A stretch of DNA of 64,000 nucleotides from positions 1-64,000 of the forward strand of contig SADC01000324.1 of NCBI GenBank assembly GCA_004194705.1, in the 5' to 3' direction. The position numbers were made by a program, and so were the translations under genes. Of the stretch, positions 1-12,158 are shown one piece after another. Within the stretch, counting starts at the first letter, position 1, and the number at the start of each line of letters is the position of its first letter. This stretch comes from Ditylenchus dipsaci (Eukaryota; Nematoda; Chromadorea; Rhabditida; Anguinidae). The notes under the pieces are model-generated. The model searched no databases, had not been told where the DNA came from, and saw only the letters and a list, made by a program, of their open reading frames with translations.

Positions 1-3000
1 ATTTCAAATTGCGGGCACGCCAGAGATTTCGAACTTCAAAATCGTGTTTGAAACATTTTGATTGTTTGTTTAGCCTTCCATAGTTTTACTTGTGTTTTTT
101 CTCGAATTGCCCTAACAATCTGACCCAATTGGCTGTTCTGGTAGGAAATGTCGAAGTCGAAAGCTAGTAGCTACCTTTTCATTTTATTGCTCCTATGTAA
201 ATGATAGTTATTCTTACGCATTTTCAGCTCTGTTGACACCTGACAGCCCGACGTCTACATTAGATAAGTTTTTCTCATATTTTCTGCTTCTTTTGCTTTT
301 TTTCTCTTGTATGTTTTAAGGCCTGCAGATGCCAAAAGCGAGTTAAGAAGCAATTGACGGTAATGAAAGAAGTGGCGCTCTTTCAAGCTGCCGCCTTCTA
401 TCTCCAAACTGTTTATGGCTATCTTCAGGCCTAAGGCCTACTGGACCTTCAAAGGTTTTTAAAGGTCCAGTAGCCTTAGAATGATTCAGCGCCAAAAGAC
501 GCTGAATGTGGTGAAGTTTTTCGATAATGAACTCACATGGAAGTTTAAAGAAATCGCAAAACGGAAGTGTGGATGAAAAGACATAAAAACAGGGAATTTC
601 AAAAATTTGGCTTTAATTAATTGGCGCCAATTTTGCTAATTCGCGCAAGTTATTTTGAGTGGAAAAAATATTTTCGTTTACAGAATATTCAGTCTTTCAA
701 CTAACTCGAGTAAATTCGCTTTTCTGCTCTGCGTTTTGAACTAAGTCGTGGCATAGCAAAACTTTTTATCTCTCGGAGTTGCGTTATAAATTGGTCAGTT
801 TCTGGTAGAATTTGATGTTTGCTTTTAGGCTATTCAGTTTCATCTTACTCATGTGGTTAATTTTACAATGAGCTGTTCTCAGATGGACGATTGAAAGTTT
901 TCTGTGGTGTTGGCTGCTCTTCTTCTTCAAGCTGGAAGTTATGGGATTGCCAGAAAAAGGCAAGGATAAACCGAGAAAAAAACTCGCAATGCTTCTACCT
1001 CTGGTATGTTATTTATTTCATTGCTGTCTATAATAGGTTATGTGAACTTTTGATATGTGTTCAGGTGTAAAAGGTCTCCGCCTCAGGGAACTCCAGCCGC
1101 TGCTGCAATCTGCTAATTACCTGCTGGAGAAACGTCTGTCGCTGCGGCTACTTCCTACGACTCCTGCTGTGCTTGCGAATCAGACCCTGCTGCCTGTTCC
1201 AGCCGCATGTTCAAGCTCCGACTCTGCTGTACCGCTGCGGTTCAGTCCAGTTCTAGCACTACTACTAATATTCTTCTTTGGCCCTATTTGTGGCTTCTTC
1301 CTAGTAAGGATCAAGCATTTTGAATAATCTATTTTTAAAGGACCATGTTTTGCGAGCGTCGGATGTGGAAATTTGAAATTGCGGGGGACACTTTTCTTTT
1401 GTTTCAAACTTTACTCTTTTGAGTAATTTCAACGACTCCAAAGATAACGGAGAGACAAAAACAGAAGTGTTTCCGCTAATTCAAATTTCGCACATGCCCT
1501 GCGCGAAAAACCATGGTCCTTTAATGGCATATGCACAGATCTTCGAGACAATTAATTGAATTGTAATCACCGTTTTTCTCTATAAAAACGCCCCGGGGCG
1601 TTTATGTGTTAATCACAAAAAATTTAAGAATTGTGAATAAAAATGGCCTTGACTCTGAAAAACCTAGTCAAAAAGGGGCGTTTATTAGAAAAGGAGGCGT
1701 TTTTTAAAAAGGGGACGTTTAATAAAGAAAATACGTACGTCGAAGGTCTCTATAACGACTCTCAGGGACGTCTAAACCGAGTCGTTATAGAGATTGTCGT
1801 TATTAAAGAGCGTGTTTTGACTTGAATGAAATATTCTTAAAAATAGTTCTTTTTTTTTTCCGGATCGTTGTAAGAGCGTCTTATAGAGAGTACGACTGTA
1901 TGTCAAGATGTTTTAGTAAGAGACAAAATCGTGATAGACAATCATAAAATAGCAATTTTTGCCTAAGACTAGATACTTCCGATAAGTCAAACATCTTTTT
2001 TGTATTTTCATATTCACTTTGGCATACAGTCAAGTCCCGATAACCCTATTTTATAAAATAACGTGGCAAATTCATTGGAAAGCGTGGTCTCTGTGGCAGA
2101 ATTTCGTCATTGGTGAAAATTTGAATAAGAAACGAAATATCGTATCGTATTTTCTCTTATAGTATTGCTTCCTCTGATAGTTAGCTCCCTCAACTCTGTA
2201 TCTCAGCGTAGACCATTACTTGCAGACCTGTGTAGTGCATTTTCTTAACCTCTACGATCTCTAGCGATTCTGCTTTTTAGATCTTCTTTGGCCACCTGAA
2301 AAATCTAGAGATCGAATTTTGCCGATTTTTGTGGGCTTCAACTATAGTTATCCATGAGCCACTATTAGAGAAATAAGATAATGGCTACTTTTGTGCCAAA
2401 CTGTCACAAATAGCTGTTGAAGAATTTTAGAAGAGCTACAAATTTCGCGTCCATCGTGAGGAGAGTTTTTAGGTATCGGACCTGACTGTTATTATATGAA
2501 TATTTTCTTTCGACTTGTGAAGTTTCAATTATACTCCACGTTATCATTTTCAGATATGACAATTGATGACAAAGCCGCTGGAGCTACCTAGAAGTCTAGA
2601 AGGATCACTGCGTCTTGTGTCGTTATCCTCGTCAATTATCCTCTATAAACTCAATTTAATAAATATGTGTATGATTGAAACAATTCATAAAGAAAGGACT
2701 GATTGTTTTTAATTTGTACGTTAGTGGGATATTTAGTTGCCGGCTTACGTATCTTTTCCTTGAGAAATTGTTCAAATCGGGTGTAAAGTTTGATCTCTAA
2801 AATAACTTATCTATTATGAGCAGTTTTTTGTACTTAGCCTTTTTTACTATCAGCCCGCCCTAGTTTAGCCCATTCAAAGCAGCGCTGCATTTCGTGTTTA
2901 TTTCGTGAAAGAAAAAGTGATACGGACTGGTATTCTAACTTTTCGTCACCGTGAGCCTGAAACTGAAGGGTTCTTGTAAGGCATTATAGTTTCTTGAAAA

Positions 3001-3514
3001 AATGTATGAGCGTATCTCTCGGGGAGTACGACACCCTATAAAACAATACTAATTGTCTGACATTATAGGTCGCGTTATTATTTAAACCTACGCCGAAAAA
3101 AAGAAAACAAACAGAGATACTTAAGGCAGAGCGAAGCAGGACAGCATCTACCAGAAAAGAGGTCTTATTGAACTGAATCTGATTTTTCATAGCACACCTT
3201 GAAGAAAGTACTGCCTATCACTCAGTGAAGTCAGGATTGGAAGCTATGTACTTGGTCTCCTAAAAAAGTAATTTTAGAAATTTTTTTAACCTTCATGTAA
3301 CTTTCACCTCTTCCATTTAATTTGTGTTGCCATCCGAGTATTGCTAGTAGCTTGTCAGCGTGAGGCAGGAAAACTTGTGCATTTTGAAAAAAACTTGTGT
3401 ATGCAACGCATTGCCTGGTCGATCCCAAAATTTTCGAAATTATCCTCAACTTATGTTAATTGTCTGCAACTATTTATTGTTCTAACAATATTATAGCTTC
3501 CTCTGTTCTGACAG
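1..3514. other. AT-rich flank, no supported gene
   Basis: I see no convincing gene here. A GC-richer island at about 940-1320 has exon-like traits: an ATG at 940, a GTATGT donor at about 1003, a TTCAG acceptor before 1066 and an open frame for about 90 codons. The phases across that intron do not fit and the product resembles nothing I know, so it stays a weak candidate. The remainder holds fold-back repeats, for example self-complementary arms around TCTATAACGACTC at about 1747-1794, and low-complexity AT sequence. A polypyrimidine/AG-rich tract lies just before the LTR at 3515. Confidence 0.4.
1339..1520. mobile_element. TTAA-flanked fold-back MITE
   Basis: A 182 bp element begins AGGACCATG and ends CATGGTCCT, with TTAA immediately outside on both sides (1335-1338 and 1521-1524). 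Inner arms remain partly complementary (GCGGGGGACAC near 1381; GCGCGAAAAACC near the right end). TTAA duplication is the hallmark of piggyBac-type insertion. It has no coding capacity. The same first bases (AGGACCATA) start the larger TTAA-flanked element at 47027, so the two are relatives. Confidence 0.6.
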
Positions 3515-4019
3515 TGTAGAGTTTAGTTTATCTTAAAGTGATTATTTAATGAAGTCTCCGAGGAGCAATCGATCGATCCAAAGGGCAAACCAATCACCAC
3601 CCTATCCACATTCCAGACTCTTTCTGTTTAGCGGCATTACCCCCCCCCTTCCTATCTGACTTGTTGCAGCTATAATGTGTTGCTGCCACCCTATTCCCCA
3701 CCAGCTAGTGTTATTGTGTTGTGTAAGCATATGCCCCTGTCAGCCACACACCATCCTATTTACTGTGCTGTGCATCTCCGCGGAGATAATCTGGTTGTAA
3801 TATGTATATGTATGTGGGAGGAACTGGCGAGAGCCGGCCGACCAGTTTTTTTGATTGTATTGGTTGGGAGAGCTGTTTGTATTTTTGCTCCGCTAGCTTT
3901 TAAATAAACTACACTTTATCTCACTGTGTCCACAGCGTAAGGGTTGGATCCCCGATTTCTGAGGAGTATTAGTCTAGATTGGTGTTACGCGACACCGATT
4001 TAACCTAATATTATTTTAC
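3515..4019 (+). repeat. 5' LTR
   Basis: It starts TGTAGAG and aligns along its length with 18388-18888. Landmarks shared by both are AATCGATCGATCC, GGCAAACCAATCACC, GGAACTGGCGAGAGCCGG, AATAAA (3903-3908) and the terminal CCGATTTAACCTAATAT. AATAAA is a plausible polyadenylation signal. A perfect 14-bp palindrome with CCGCGG core lies at 3774-3787. The end at TTTTAC rather than the usual CA is inferred from where the two copies stop matching. Confidence 0.88.
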
Positions 4020-4037
4020 TGGTAGCAGCTAGGCAGC
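4020..4037 (+). promoter_or_regulatory. primer-binding site
   Basis: TGGTAGCAGC begins directly at the LTR end. A TGG start is complementary to the CCA tail of a tRNA, as expected of a retroelement PBS. I could not assign the priming tRNA. Confidence 0.6.
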
Positions 4038-4490
4038 CCAGTGGACGTCAGTGTGATAGAACTGGTGAACGACCAGGTAGGTTTATAGTTTTGTTCTCAA
4101 AAATTGAGACAGGGAGCAGGCCGAGTGTAAGACGCGCACGAACGTATAAGACTTACGGTAAAGTAAGCATCGCAGGGACGGAAAGGCTAAGACTCGCGGA
4201 AAGTGAGCATCCGAATAGTCAGGGTAAGAACGTGGGGCTATTATACACGCAACACAGACCGGGTAAGGCGTAAGAGGCAACGGTTTTGCCCAGCAACTAA
4301 AGCCAAATTAGAAGCTCAGTGAGAAGCCTGCGGGAATAATAGTAGAAAAAGAAAAATGAGTCTGAAAGAAGAGGCATACCTCATTCCACCACCCGAAATC
4401 CGTATTCGGCTCAACGCAGTCGAGGGCAGTAACGATAGCCGACTTGGACGGTCTATTTAAAGCTTATTGTGTCGGTAGTCGACAGTGTAA

Positions 4491-5698
4491 ATGAACAACG
4501 AACACCTTCAGAGGGCAGATGACCAAATTGTAGAGGCAGCCAATAAAATGCAAGAGCAAATCGCAAAGAGTCTAACAAGACATGCAAAACGACTAGAACA
4601 AGTAAGCAAACTCGCAGGGTTTACAAGTCGAGATCATTCCACCAGAGATCACGCAGATGTTAGAAGAACAAAGAGGATTCTCAGCTTTTAGACGACACGA
4701 AAAGGAGAATACCGAAGAACCCTTCCTTTCAGAGGACGATGATGACCGATTGCTTTCAATGGAGTCGAGTTCTGGCCAATGTCGGAAATTTTTTCCAGTG
4801 AAAGCTCGATTTCTTTCGCACGATGGGGAGAGCATTACCTCGATTATGCCGAGGTATTTGGTCAAAAGTGGGAAGAAAGTGAGAAAATTAATCACATCAA
4901 ATTTTTGCTGAGAGGACTTCCGCGGAAGTATTTCGATAAAATTCCCGCAAATCAGAAAGATACAGCAGCAAATGTCATTCGATACTTGTCGGAGAAACTT
5001 GACGGCACTCGATCTCGAGAAGTGGCCCTACAAGAACTTCTAGCTTGTCGTCAGAGAGACCAAGAAGATGCTAACCAGTTTGCAGGTCGAGTTATTCCAA
5101 TTGTCGAAACAATCATGCAAGGAAGGGACGAAGTGGCGCTAAATGACACGACTTTTGGATGAATTTTTGGCGAAGATCCGCACACACACGGCCTACTATG
5201 ATCCGAATTGGGGCATGCCGACAACTTTTGAAGAAGCAATCAAGCGAGCTAGACAACTTGAAACATCGTTGGGTGGAATTTATAAGGCGCCGACAGTTAA
5301 TATGATCAAAAATGACACGCCACAAAATAGTTACAGACCGAGGTCACCTCCACAGATTCCAAAAAAATGTCCAAAATTGGGCCCCCACATCGAACAAATT
5401 TCAGAGTAACTATCAACATAGAGGCTACCAAGACTCAAACAATTACAGACACCACAATCAAGCAATGATTTTAGACCTAATAACGACAGAAACTGGTCCG
5501 GAAACGGACTTTGCTTTGAATGTGGCAGACCAGGTCATTTCGCGAGAGACTGCAAACAGCGACCGAACAAGATACCACAGCAAAACAATCAAAGTCGACA
5601 AACAATCAAGCTGGCAAAATAATAGTCGAAATTCGCAGAGATTTACGCCGAAGTTTGGTCCTTCACGAGTGCATATGATCGAAGACTGTGAGCAATAG
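4491..5698 (+). pseudogene. Gag-like protein, frameshifted, with CCHC zinc knuckle
   Basis: Gag is the capsid/nucleocapsid precursor that packages element RNA. The reading starts at ATG 4491 (MNNEHLQRADDQ) and changes frame at about 4690, 4790, 5160 and 5400. The core near 4820-5120 (WGEHYLDYAEVFGQKW, LLRGLPRKYFDKI, ALQELLACRQ) has the layout of retrotransposon gag domains, including the conserved Leu-Arg-Gly-Leu turn. A CX2CX4HX4C knuckle (CFECGRPGHFARDC) is encoded at 5512-5553, in a different frame from the long ORF that overlaps it. The frame breaks mean no intact protein is made from this copy. Confidence 0.75.
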
Positions 5699-6008
5699 AG
5701 TGAAACAAGCTCGACAGCAGGTAGAGCAGCTGACACAACAGCTTCGACAATCGCAAATAACACAACAACACAATTGCAATTCCACATCGAACCAACACGC
5801 GGGTTAATTATCGCGAAAGATACTGTTGAAAATAAAGGGAGGCTGCCAATGAAACAAAAGAGCCGGTTTAACAAAATGCACACAAGATTGTCAATGACAG
5901 TTGGTTAGACCAGGAACAGACCGAAAGCATGAACAATACTGGACATCTAGCTTACCTAGGCAGTATTTACCTGATTGACTCGGATACGCGACTCCTATAT
6001 TTCGGATA

Positions 6009-6500
6009 GTGAAGTCGAGAGAGTTCGATTACACGGGTTCGGATGATTTTGAAAGTGAGGTCACAGAAGAGTCAGAGTGGGAACCGAGGTTCACAATAGA
6101 AGAGTCCGAAGTCATAGTTTTTTGCACGATAGACCACAACCAACAAGAATACAAGGGTGGTGAGAGTGCTGAGTTTCACAAAATTTTAAATCATGCTGAA
6201 TTGAGACAAACGTTTGATTTTTCAAATTTTTATCGGAATACTATGACGGAAGTAGATTCGACGCTCAAGGTTCGGTACAAAGTGCTTCAAAAATGGAAGA
6301 ATTTTTTACGAACCTGCATACATGGCAGCGCAAGGCTGGGAGTCTTGGGCGGACAATTCAGTACATAGAGACTGGATTATCAGCATGCAGAAGTGTGGGT
6401 GCTGCGGCAATTACGGGCACTTAGCAATCGTATGCGTGCAGAAACACAAAGCCACATGCGAACCAATGCAACGAAAAAAGGCATCTTGAAAACATGTGTT
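6009..6500 (+). pseudogene. acidic ORF followed by second CCHC knuckle region
   Basis: A 119-residue frame (6009-6368) is rich in Glu/Asp and Ser at its start (DDFESEVTEESEWEP) and matches no family I recognise. Just downstream, 6394-6435 encodes CGCCGNYGHLAIVC, a perfect CX2CX4HX4C zinc knuckle, and a second, frame-broken knuckle-like Cys/His cluster follows at about 6455-6500. This looks like the 3' part of a large gag, or a separate nucleocapsid-like piece, upstream of the env-like region. Confidence 0.5.
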
Positions 6501-6506
6501 ACTTAA

Positions 6507-8478
6507 ATGAACCAGAGGCCAGGAGTAGAAGTAGTTGGACTTCTTGGACTCAGTGGTGGAGCCTCATGCTGCTCCTGTGTGGTCACTCTGACTGCGGCTA
6601 ATCCAAAAATTTGCTCGATGGATGTCCTGGGGAGTTGTGGCAAATCCCTCAAAATTTCGAGTGCCCTAAAATTTCGGTCAATCTGGAAGAAGAACCGATC
6701 TACCAGTCCCTTAGAGAGTGTTAAGCCAAATATAGAAGAGTATCGATCAGTCGCCACAGTGTGTCGAAAAGTTCGGAAAAGGGCCACTAAGAGAACCGAC
6801 ATCTGGAACAATCCGGTGATTAATCGACTGCCATCCGAGAACTTACCGATGACCAGGGCAGAGTGTGAAGAGATGATTAAACACAAGATTTGCTCAGCTG
6901 GTAGCATGACTCAAGTAGGCGAAACTCTAAAAACGACTAATTCACTCGATTTAACCACATCATACTGGACTCTGTCGGATACCGCGGTATCAGTTGATAA
7001 CTGCTACCTTTATAAGAGCACGGTATCGACCTACTTCGGTAAACATAAGTTGGTGTCGGGAACCGGAGACATGGAACACTGCGACTATCAGAAAGGGCGC
7101 TGTCAACTGGCCGATTTAACTTTTATGATTGGGAGCCAGTGAAGTACCAACAGTGCAGGTTTTCGAGGGTAGGCAAATATGATGGCGAGCTGATGGGCAA
7201 CCTGTGGACATCTGCGGATGAGAAGGCACAGATTAGTTAACGTTTGCGAACGACACTAGAGAGTTCTTCGATTGCGACAGGCCTTTGTTTCTGACTGAAC
7301 AGGGATTAGCGGTTCAAAAAATTCAGAGAATCGAACGGCGCAAAAGATCCGAGCAACCAGAAGATGTCTCGTGATGTCCAGCCAAACGCGGCGCAGTTAA
7401 CGTATCTGAGCGCTCAACTAACCAAGCGACTCTCTATTGCCTTTGGATATTCGTTCAATTCGATGTGTGACAGCATGAAGAATGAGCAGAGTCTTTAAAT
7501 TCACTCAGCAGCATGGATCCTAGTGCGCTAGTCCAGGCAAAATTTCAGAATGCAAATCTCACAGCAGTTTTTAGCAGCCCGGGCATTGTGCGAATTGGCA
7601 TGCACGGTAATTGAGTCAAAATACTTCAAATTTGCTGCGACTAAGGACACAAAATTGTGCTTCAAAACGATCCCAATTACTATTTTGACGGATCAAGAAG
7701 AAACAGCATTCTGGGACACTAAGACAGAGTTGGTCAGTAAAACTCGGAAAAAGGAGACTGTGCGCAGTATCGAGAGCAACTTTTCTGGCAAGACAATACC
7801 TCATGGTTACGACCAGGTCAATGGGAACTTAAAAGAGGCAAAATACCAAATTCTACCCGAAAACAGACGAAATTTCAGCCACCACAATATTTTTCAACCT
7901 CAAGCGTTTCACAATCTCATTTGGACAATCTGACTAAAGTTTTGACCAAACGATTACATGGGCCAACTCAGCCGAAACGACCGCATAAAATTCATGATTC
8001 AGCAGGATGGTCGCGGTATAATTCCGGTGTCGAATGGGATTAGTGCAGACGTGATCGAGAGTGTCAAAGAGGCGATGCATTCGAGACTCATGGACATCTG
8101 CTGGTGGTGGACTATATTCTGCAATGCGATTGTGACGGCCAGCATTTTCTGCACGGTGATGGGGTGCATTATCAAGTTGTACTTCTTCAACACGGTAGTA
8201 GGTCGATTAATTGGAGGAGGGCCGCGGCAAGACATGAAACAGGGCAGGAAAATTTCGCCGTACCGCCCTGGGAATTTCCGACTAGAGTCCTGAAACACAG
8301 TCAACTTTTTCGTCTTCTGCTCCAGCGACGACCAATTCGGGTCAAACAACTTCAAAGAAGACCATCAAATCCAGCAGTTTGAGCCGGAAATCCACAAACG
8401 AGGTCGAACTTATAGCTTCAAGAAACAGAAGAAGGAAGCTCCGAGGAGTCAGAGAGTCAACTTCGAATTGCGAGCACA
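6507..8478 (+). pseudogene. env-like membrane glycoprotein region, broken, placed between gag and pol
   Basis: Several short open frames together show envelope hallmarks: a hydrophobic, signal-like stretch at about 6560-6590; scattered Cys; a Cys-rich block (HCDYQKGRC) at about 7078-7104; a dibasic RRKR cleavage-type tetrapeptide at 7336-7347; and a strongly hydrophobic segment (IVTASIFCTVMGCIIKLYFF) at about 8128-8190, followed by a Gly/Arg/Lys-rich tail. These suggest a surface plus transmembrane protein acquired by the retroelement. Which viral glycoprotein class it derives from is uncertain; the Cys spacing recalls rhabdo/chuvirus-type glycoproteins. Stops and frameshifts occur at about 7140, 7235, 7370 and between 7500 and 8480. 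Confidence 0.5.
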
Positions 8479-8503
8479 TCCGACCAGTGCAATTTTATTT
8501 TAG

Positions 8504-9241
8504 GTGAAAAAAACGGTCGACTACTTCATTATGGGTATAGGCAACCTGATGGACTCGATACTCAGGTCAAACTTGGGCAAATTCGACAATACTTTGCTTG
8601 ATACGGGGTCGACGTTGTCGATCATTCACACCTCCTACCTTGAGAAGTTAGAAGTTGAGCTAGAGCCAATGTTGTATGGAGCCAACAGCGCTTCTGGTCA
8701 TCACATCGAGATTATCGCCGATGTTTTTTAAATATTACGATCTGCGGATTAGTTAGAGAGGTGCAACTTTTTGTTACTAACAACAAAGCTTTTGAAGACA
8801 AGAAGTTTCAGCTAGTTTTGGGTGTCGACTCGCTAAAGCGCCTACCATGGATTTGCTTGAATTACGGAACTGGTCAAATCACAATTTTGGAACGCTTAAT
8901 CCGGGTAAACGAGTCACTAATTTGGGCACTCCAAATGAGGTTCTACCGATCACAGCAAGCGAATGCGTTTCGGTTCCCGCGGGAACACAGATGGTCATTC
9001 ATGGAATACACCAGAAGAAGCAGACGGCAAAGACATCAGCATCGACCAACTTTCAGACAGACTTCAAATGAAGGGGCTTCAGACACTGCAGTCCATGAGT
9101 TCAGTGCAATCCGGCAAAACTGTCATTTTAGCTAGTAATGCGACAAACGCGCCGATCTTAATTCCGAAAGGAATGACCATTGCGATGGCTAAGAAAATAA
9201 GTTACAGAAACAAACGCTGGACAGAGAAACTGTCGGGTAGG
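8504..9241 (+). pseudogene. retroviral-type aspartic protease region
   Basis: The frame at 8504-8731 contains LLDTGSTLSII (D-T-G catalytic triad and flap-side residues) at about 8594-8626, the signature of pepsin-like retroelement proteases that cleave Gag-Pol. A stop ends this frame at 8731, and the protease C-terminus with linker continues in another frame (8761-9135; FQLVLGVDSLKRLPW resembles the terminal alpha-helix region). A perfect 14-bp CCGCGG palindrome lies in the linker (8973-8986). An AG preceded by TTTTATTTT sits at 8502-8503, resembling a 3' splice site just before this domain. Confidence 0.75.
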
Positions 9242-9243
9242 CA

Positions 9244-10116
9244 ATGTCCAGTCGAGCAACCGACGCGATTAGGCTTATCGAAACAGAAACTGATCCAACT
9301 TATAAAATCGACTTCACCAAGAGCGTAGTTTGCGGACAAAATCTGGAAAGTTTGGTAAAATTGGTTGATGAATTTGCGAGTGTGTTTAGTAAACACCCGC
9401 ACGACATCGGGAGTTGCACGGTTGGGGAACACAAAATTCTGACTACAGATCAGATACCAGTTCAATCCAAAGCGACTAGACAACCAGTCAAAATGAACGA
9501 CGCAGTTGAAGAGGCGATCCAAAAAATGGTCGAGTGCGGAGTGGTAGTGGAGTCGGACACTCCCTGGGTTTCGATTTTCGTGCTTGTAGAGAAAAAAAGA
9601 TGGCACTTGAGGCCATGCATTGACTTTCGAAAACTTAACGAAAAGACGATCTTTGACCCATATCCACTGCCTCGAATTGAGATGATTTTGAGCAAAATTG
9701 GTGGCTGCACTTACTACTCGACATTAGATTTGGCATCTGGGTATTGGCAGATTCGACTGCACCCAGACGCGTCTCGGAAGTGCGGCATAGTCACGCCGAC
9801 CAAAGTATACCAGATGACCCACCTTCCGTTCGGTTTGAAAAATGCCACGAGTGCGTTTGGTCGAACAATGGCGTTAGTTCTATCCGGACTTGAAGAAATG
9901 GTTGTGGTGTATGTCGATGATTTATTGGTGTACACAAAATCACCAGATTTTCAGGAGCATCTTAAGGCACTGCGGTGCATATTTGAGAGATTTCGAAAAT
10001 TTAACCTAAAAATTAGTCCGAAAAAGTGTGTTTTGGCGACTGATACAATTCACTTCTTGGGTCACAAAATTCGACCAGATGGGTATGTTCGACTGAGGTC
10101 AGGGTTAAAAGTATAA
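9244..10116 (+). CDS. pol: Ty3/Gypsy reverse transcriptase
   Basis: A 290-residue open frame copies element RNA into DNA. Motifs in order: DTPWVSIFVLVEKK (fingers), CIDFRKLNEKTI, PYPLPRIEMILSKIGG, STLDLASGYWQI (first catalytic Asp), TPTKVYQMTHLPFGLKNA, VVVYVDDLLVY (catalytic YVDD, about 9910-9930) and KCVLATDTIHFLGHKI (thumb). All catalytic Asp residues are present. The frame ends at a stop at 10116 inside the connection region, and the next domain resumes in another frame at 10177, so the polyprotein is broken here. This is the longest intact stretch of pol together with integrase. Confidence 0.9.
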   Translation: MSSRATDAIRLIETETDPTYKIDFTKSVVCGQNLESLVKLVDEFASVFSKHPHDIGSCTVGEHKILTTDQIPVQSKATRQPVKMNDAVEEAIQKMVECGVVVESDTPWVSIFVLVEKKRWHLRPCIDFRKLNEKTIFDPYPLPRIEMILSKIGGCTYYSTLDLASGYWQIRLHPDASRKCGIVTPTKVYQMTHLPFGLKNATSAFGRTMALVLSGLEEMVVVYVDDLLVYTKSPDFQEHLKALRCIFERFRKFNLKISPKKCVLATDTIHFLGHKIRPDGYVRLRSGLKV

Positions 10117-10176
10117 CGGACATCGAAAAACCGACAAATGTGACCGAAGTCAAGAGCTTTCTAGGAGCTTGCAATT

Positions 10177-10620
10177 TTGTACGAAAACATATCGCCAGAT
10201 ATGCGACTATTGCAGCCACTGAATGAGCTGACACGAAAAGGTGTCGACTTCAAGTGGGAGCAAGCACAACAAGAAGCTTTTGACACACTCAAAAAAGCTA
10301 TCACTTCAGAGCCGGTATTAGCATTCCCAAATTATGAGAAGCCGTTTCATGTGTTCACAGATGCTAGTCAAGTCGGTCAGGGCGCTGCACTCATGCAATT
10401 AGGAGGAGCAGACAATAAAACACATCAAGTGATCGCATATGTCAGTAGGACACTATCCGTCAGCGAAAGGAAGTGGCCAGCAGTTCAAATTGAGTTAAGC
10501 GCGATAATTTTTGCCCTGCGGGAATTCAAGCCATTCATCTATTTGTCGCAAGTAGAAATTCATTGCGACCACAAACCACTGATTTTCCTTCTAAGAAGTC
10601 TCAAGTCAATAGTATGCTAG
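10177..10620 (+). pseudogene. pol: RNase H domain of pol
   Basis: RNase H degrades the RNA of the RNA-DNA hybrid. The frame shows FKWEQAQQEAFDTLKKAIT (tether), HVFTDASQVGQGAALMQ (first catalytic Asp), AYVSRTLSVSERKWPAVQIE (catalytic Glu region) and VEIHCDHKPLIFLL (catalytic Asp), the standard Ty3/Gypsy RNase H. The frame stops at 10620 (TAG), and about 80 bp of linker in other frames separate it from integrase, so at least one frameshift lies on each side. Confidence 0.85.
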
Positions 10621-10702
10621 CGCGCTGGCTTATCGAACTTAAACTTGTACCGCATAACGCTCGTCCATATCGCAGGGAAATCTAACTCACTGGCAGAACA
10701 CA

Positions 10703-12158
10703 TTGTCTCGCTTAGAACGAGAATATCCGGAAAAAACGATCATGGACCTCAAAGAACTTGAAGACATAGCTGATTTTCCGGTCTGTTTAGTGATGAAGAA
10801 GCGAACTCAGCCATTAGGAACGACTAATCGAACAAACACGGGTCGGATGACAGAAGAACAAGATAAAGACACCGAGGTGCGACAATTAAAAGACTATTTC
10901 ATAACAGGGAGACATCCGAACGACGTATCTGAAAATGATGCTTCGGCTTGGCTGCAGCGCACTGCACAGTTTCAGATGATTGACAACATCATCTACTACG
11001 TGGAAGAAAATAAATTACCTAGACTGTATGTGCCTTCACACATCCGAGCGTTCGTTTTTGACTTCTTTCATACGTCGCCACTGGGAGGTGGTCACTTCAA
11101 AATGGACAGAACATTTAAAAAAGCACAACAAAAATATTTTTGGCCAAAAATGCGCCTAAACTTCTTGCATTGGACGAAAGAATGCATCACTTGTCAGCTC
11201 CGCGGAGACCCTAGAGATCACACTAGAGCACCGATGCATAGCTTACCACCAACTACTTTGTTCACTAAGTTGAGCCTCGATTTAATGGGACCGATGCCAA
11301 TCACAGAAAATGGCAACAAGTATGTGTTAAATGTGATCTGCAATTTCACCAAATTCGTAGTTTCAGTGGCTCTTCCAGATTCTCGAGCCCCCACGGTTGC
11401 AAAGGCATTGCTGAACGAGGTGTACCTGAAATACGGAGGTTGTGTGGAGCTTCTCTCAGACAATGCATCCTACTTCTCAGGAGAATTTTTTGAAACATTC
11501 TGCCAGTTGATGAGCATCAACAAAACCTTCACAACACCGTATTGGCATCAAGGAATGGAGTCGTAGAGCGGTCATTTCGGACGTTTCAAAACATCTTGGC
11601 AAAATATGTGCAATACGACCACGAGTTCGACGAATTTCTACAGTTGTGACCTTTTGTTACAATACCGCGGTCAGCGGAACGACTGGGGAGTCACCGTTTT
11701 ACCTCGTGTTCGGCAGAGACCGATATTCGCCGTAGACATCATGCTTGACCCGCGGATCGAACCGAGGAATTTTTTCGCTACAGAGACACAAAGTTCAAAA
11801 TCAAGTTGACAACCTCATTGAGAAATGCGTGCACATCGCGGAAGAACACACAGTCAAGGCGCAAAACCAGGCAAAGATCCAATACGACAAATTCGTCAAG
11901 TTGAACATCATCGAACCAGGCGATCGAGTGCTGCTGAAGAATCACATTGCGTTGAAAAACACGTCAAAGAAGTTCCACATGCAATGGAAAGGCATCTACC
12001 GAGTTGCTGCGGTAGAAGACATGCATGTAACGATACTACATGTGGCGGATCCTAAGGCGAAAGCATTAAGAGTGCATATCGATCAGGTAAAAAAGGCAAT
12101 CGAGCCGCTTGGACCAGTCGTCACAATGAGCACTGCAAGCACAGAGGACAAGCAATGA
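10703..12158 (+). pseudogene. pol: integrase, frameshifted before the catalytic Glu
   Basis: Integrase inserts element cDNA into the host genome. The frame 10703-11566 has the HHCC zinc-binding module (HTSPLGGGHF ... CITC, about 11069-11195) and the core Asp residues (LSLDLMGP near 11275-11298; ELLSDNAS near 11448-11471). At about 11555 the frame shifts, so the segment that should hold the catalytic Glu lies out of frame. After further breaks at 11566-11745, a frame to 12158 carries the C-terminal chromatin/DNA-binding domain (EPGDRVLLKN, FHMQWKGIYRVA), a GPY/F-like module. Stop TGA at 12156-12158. Confidence 0.85.

Noticed and set aside
1643..1825. 60-codon ORF starting MALTLKNLVKKGRLL
   Set aside because: It overlaps tandem GGGGCGTTTATTA-type repeats and a palindrome, so it is a by-product of repeat structure.
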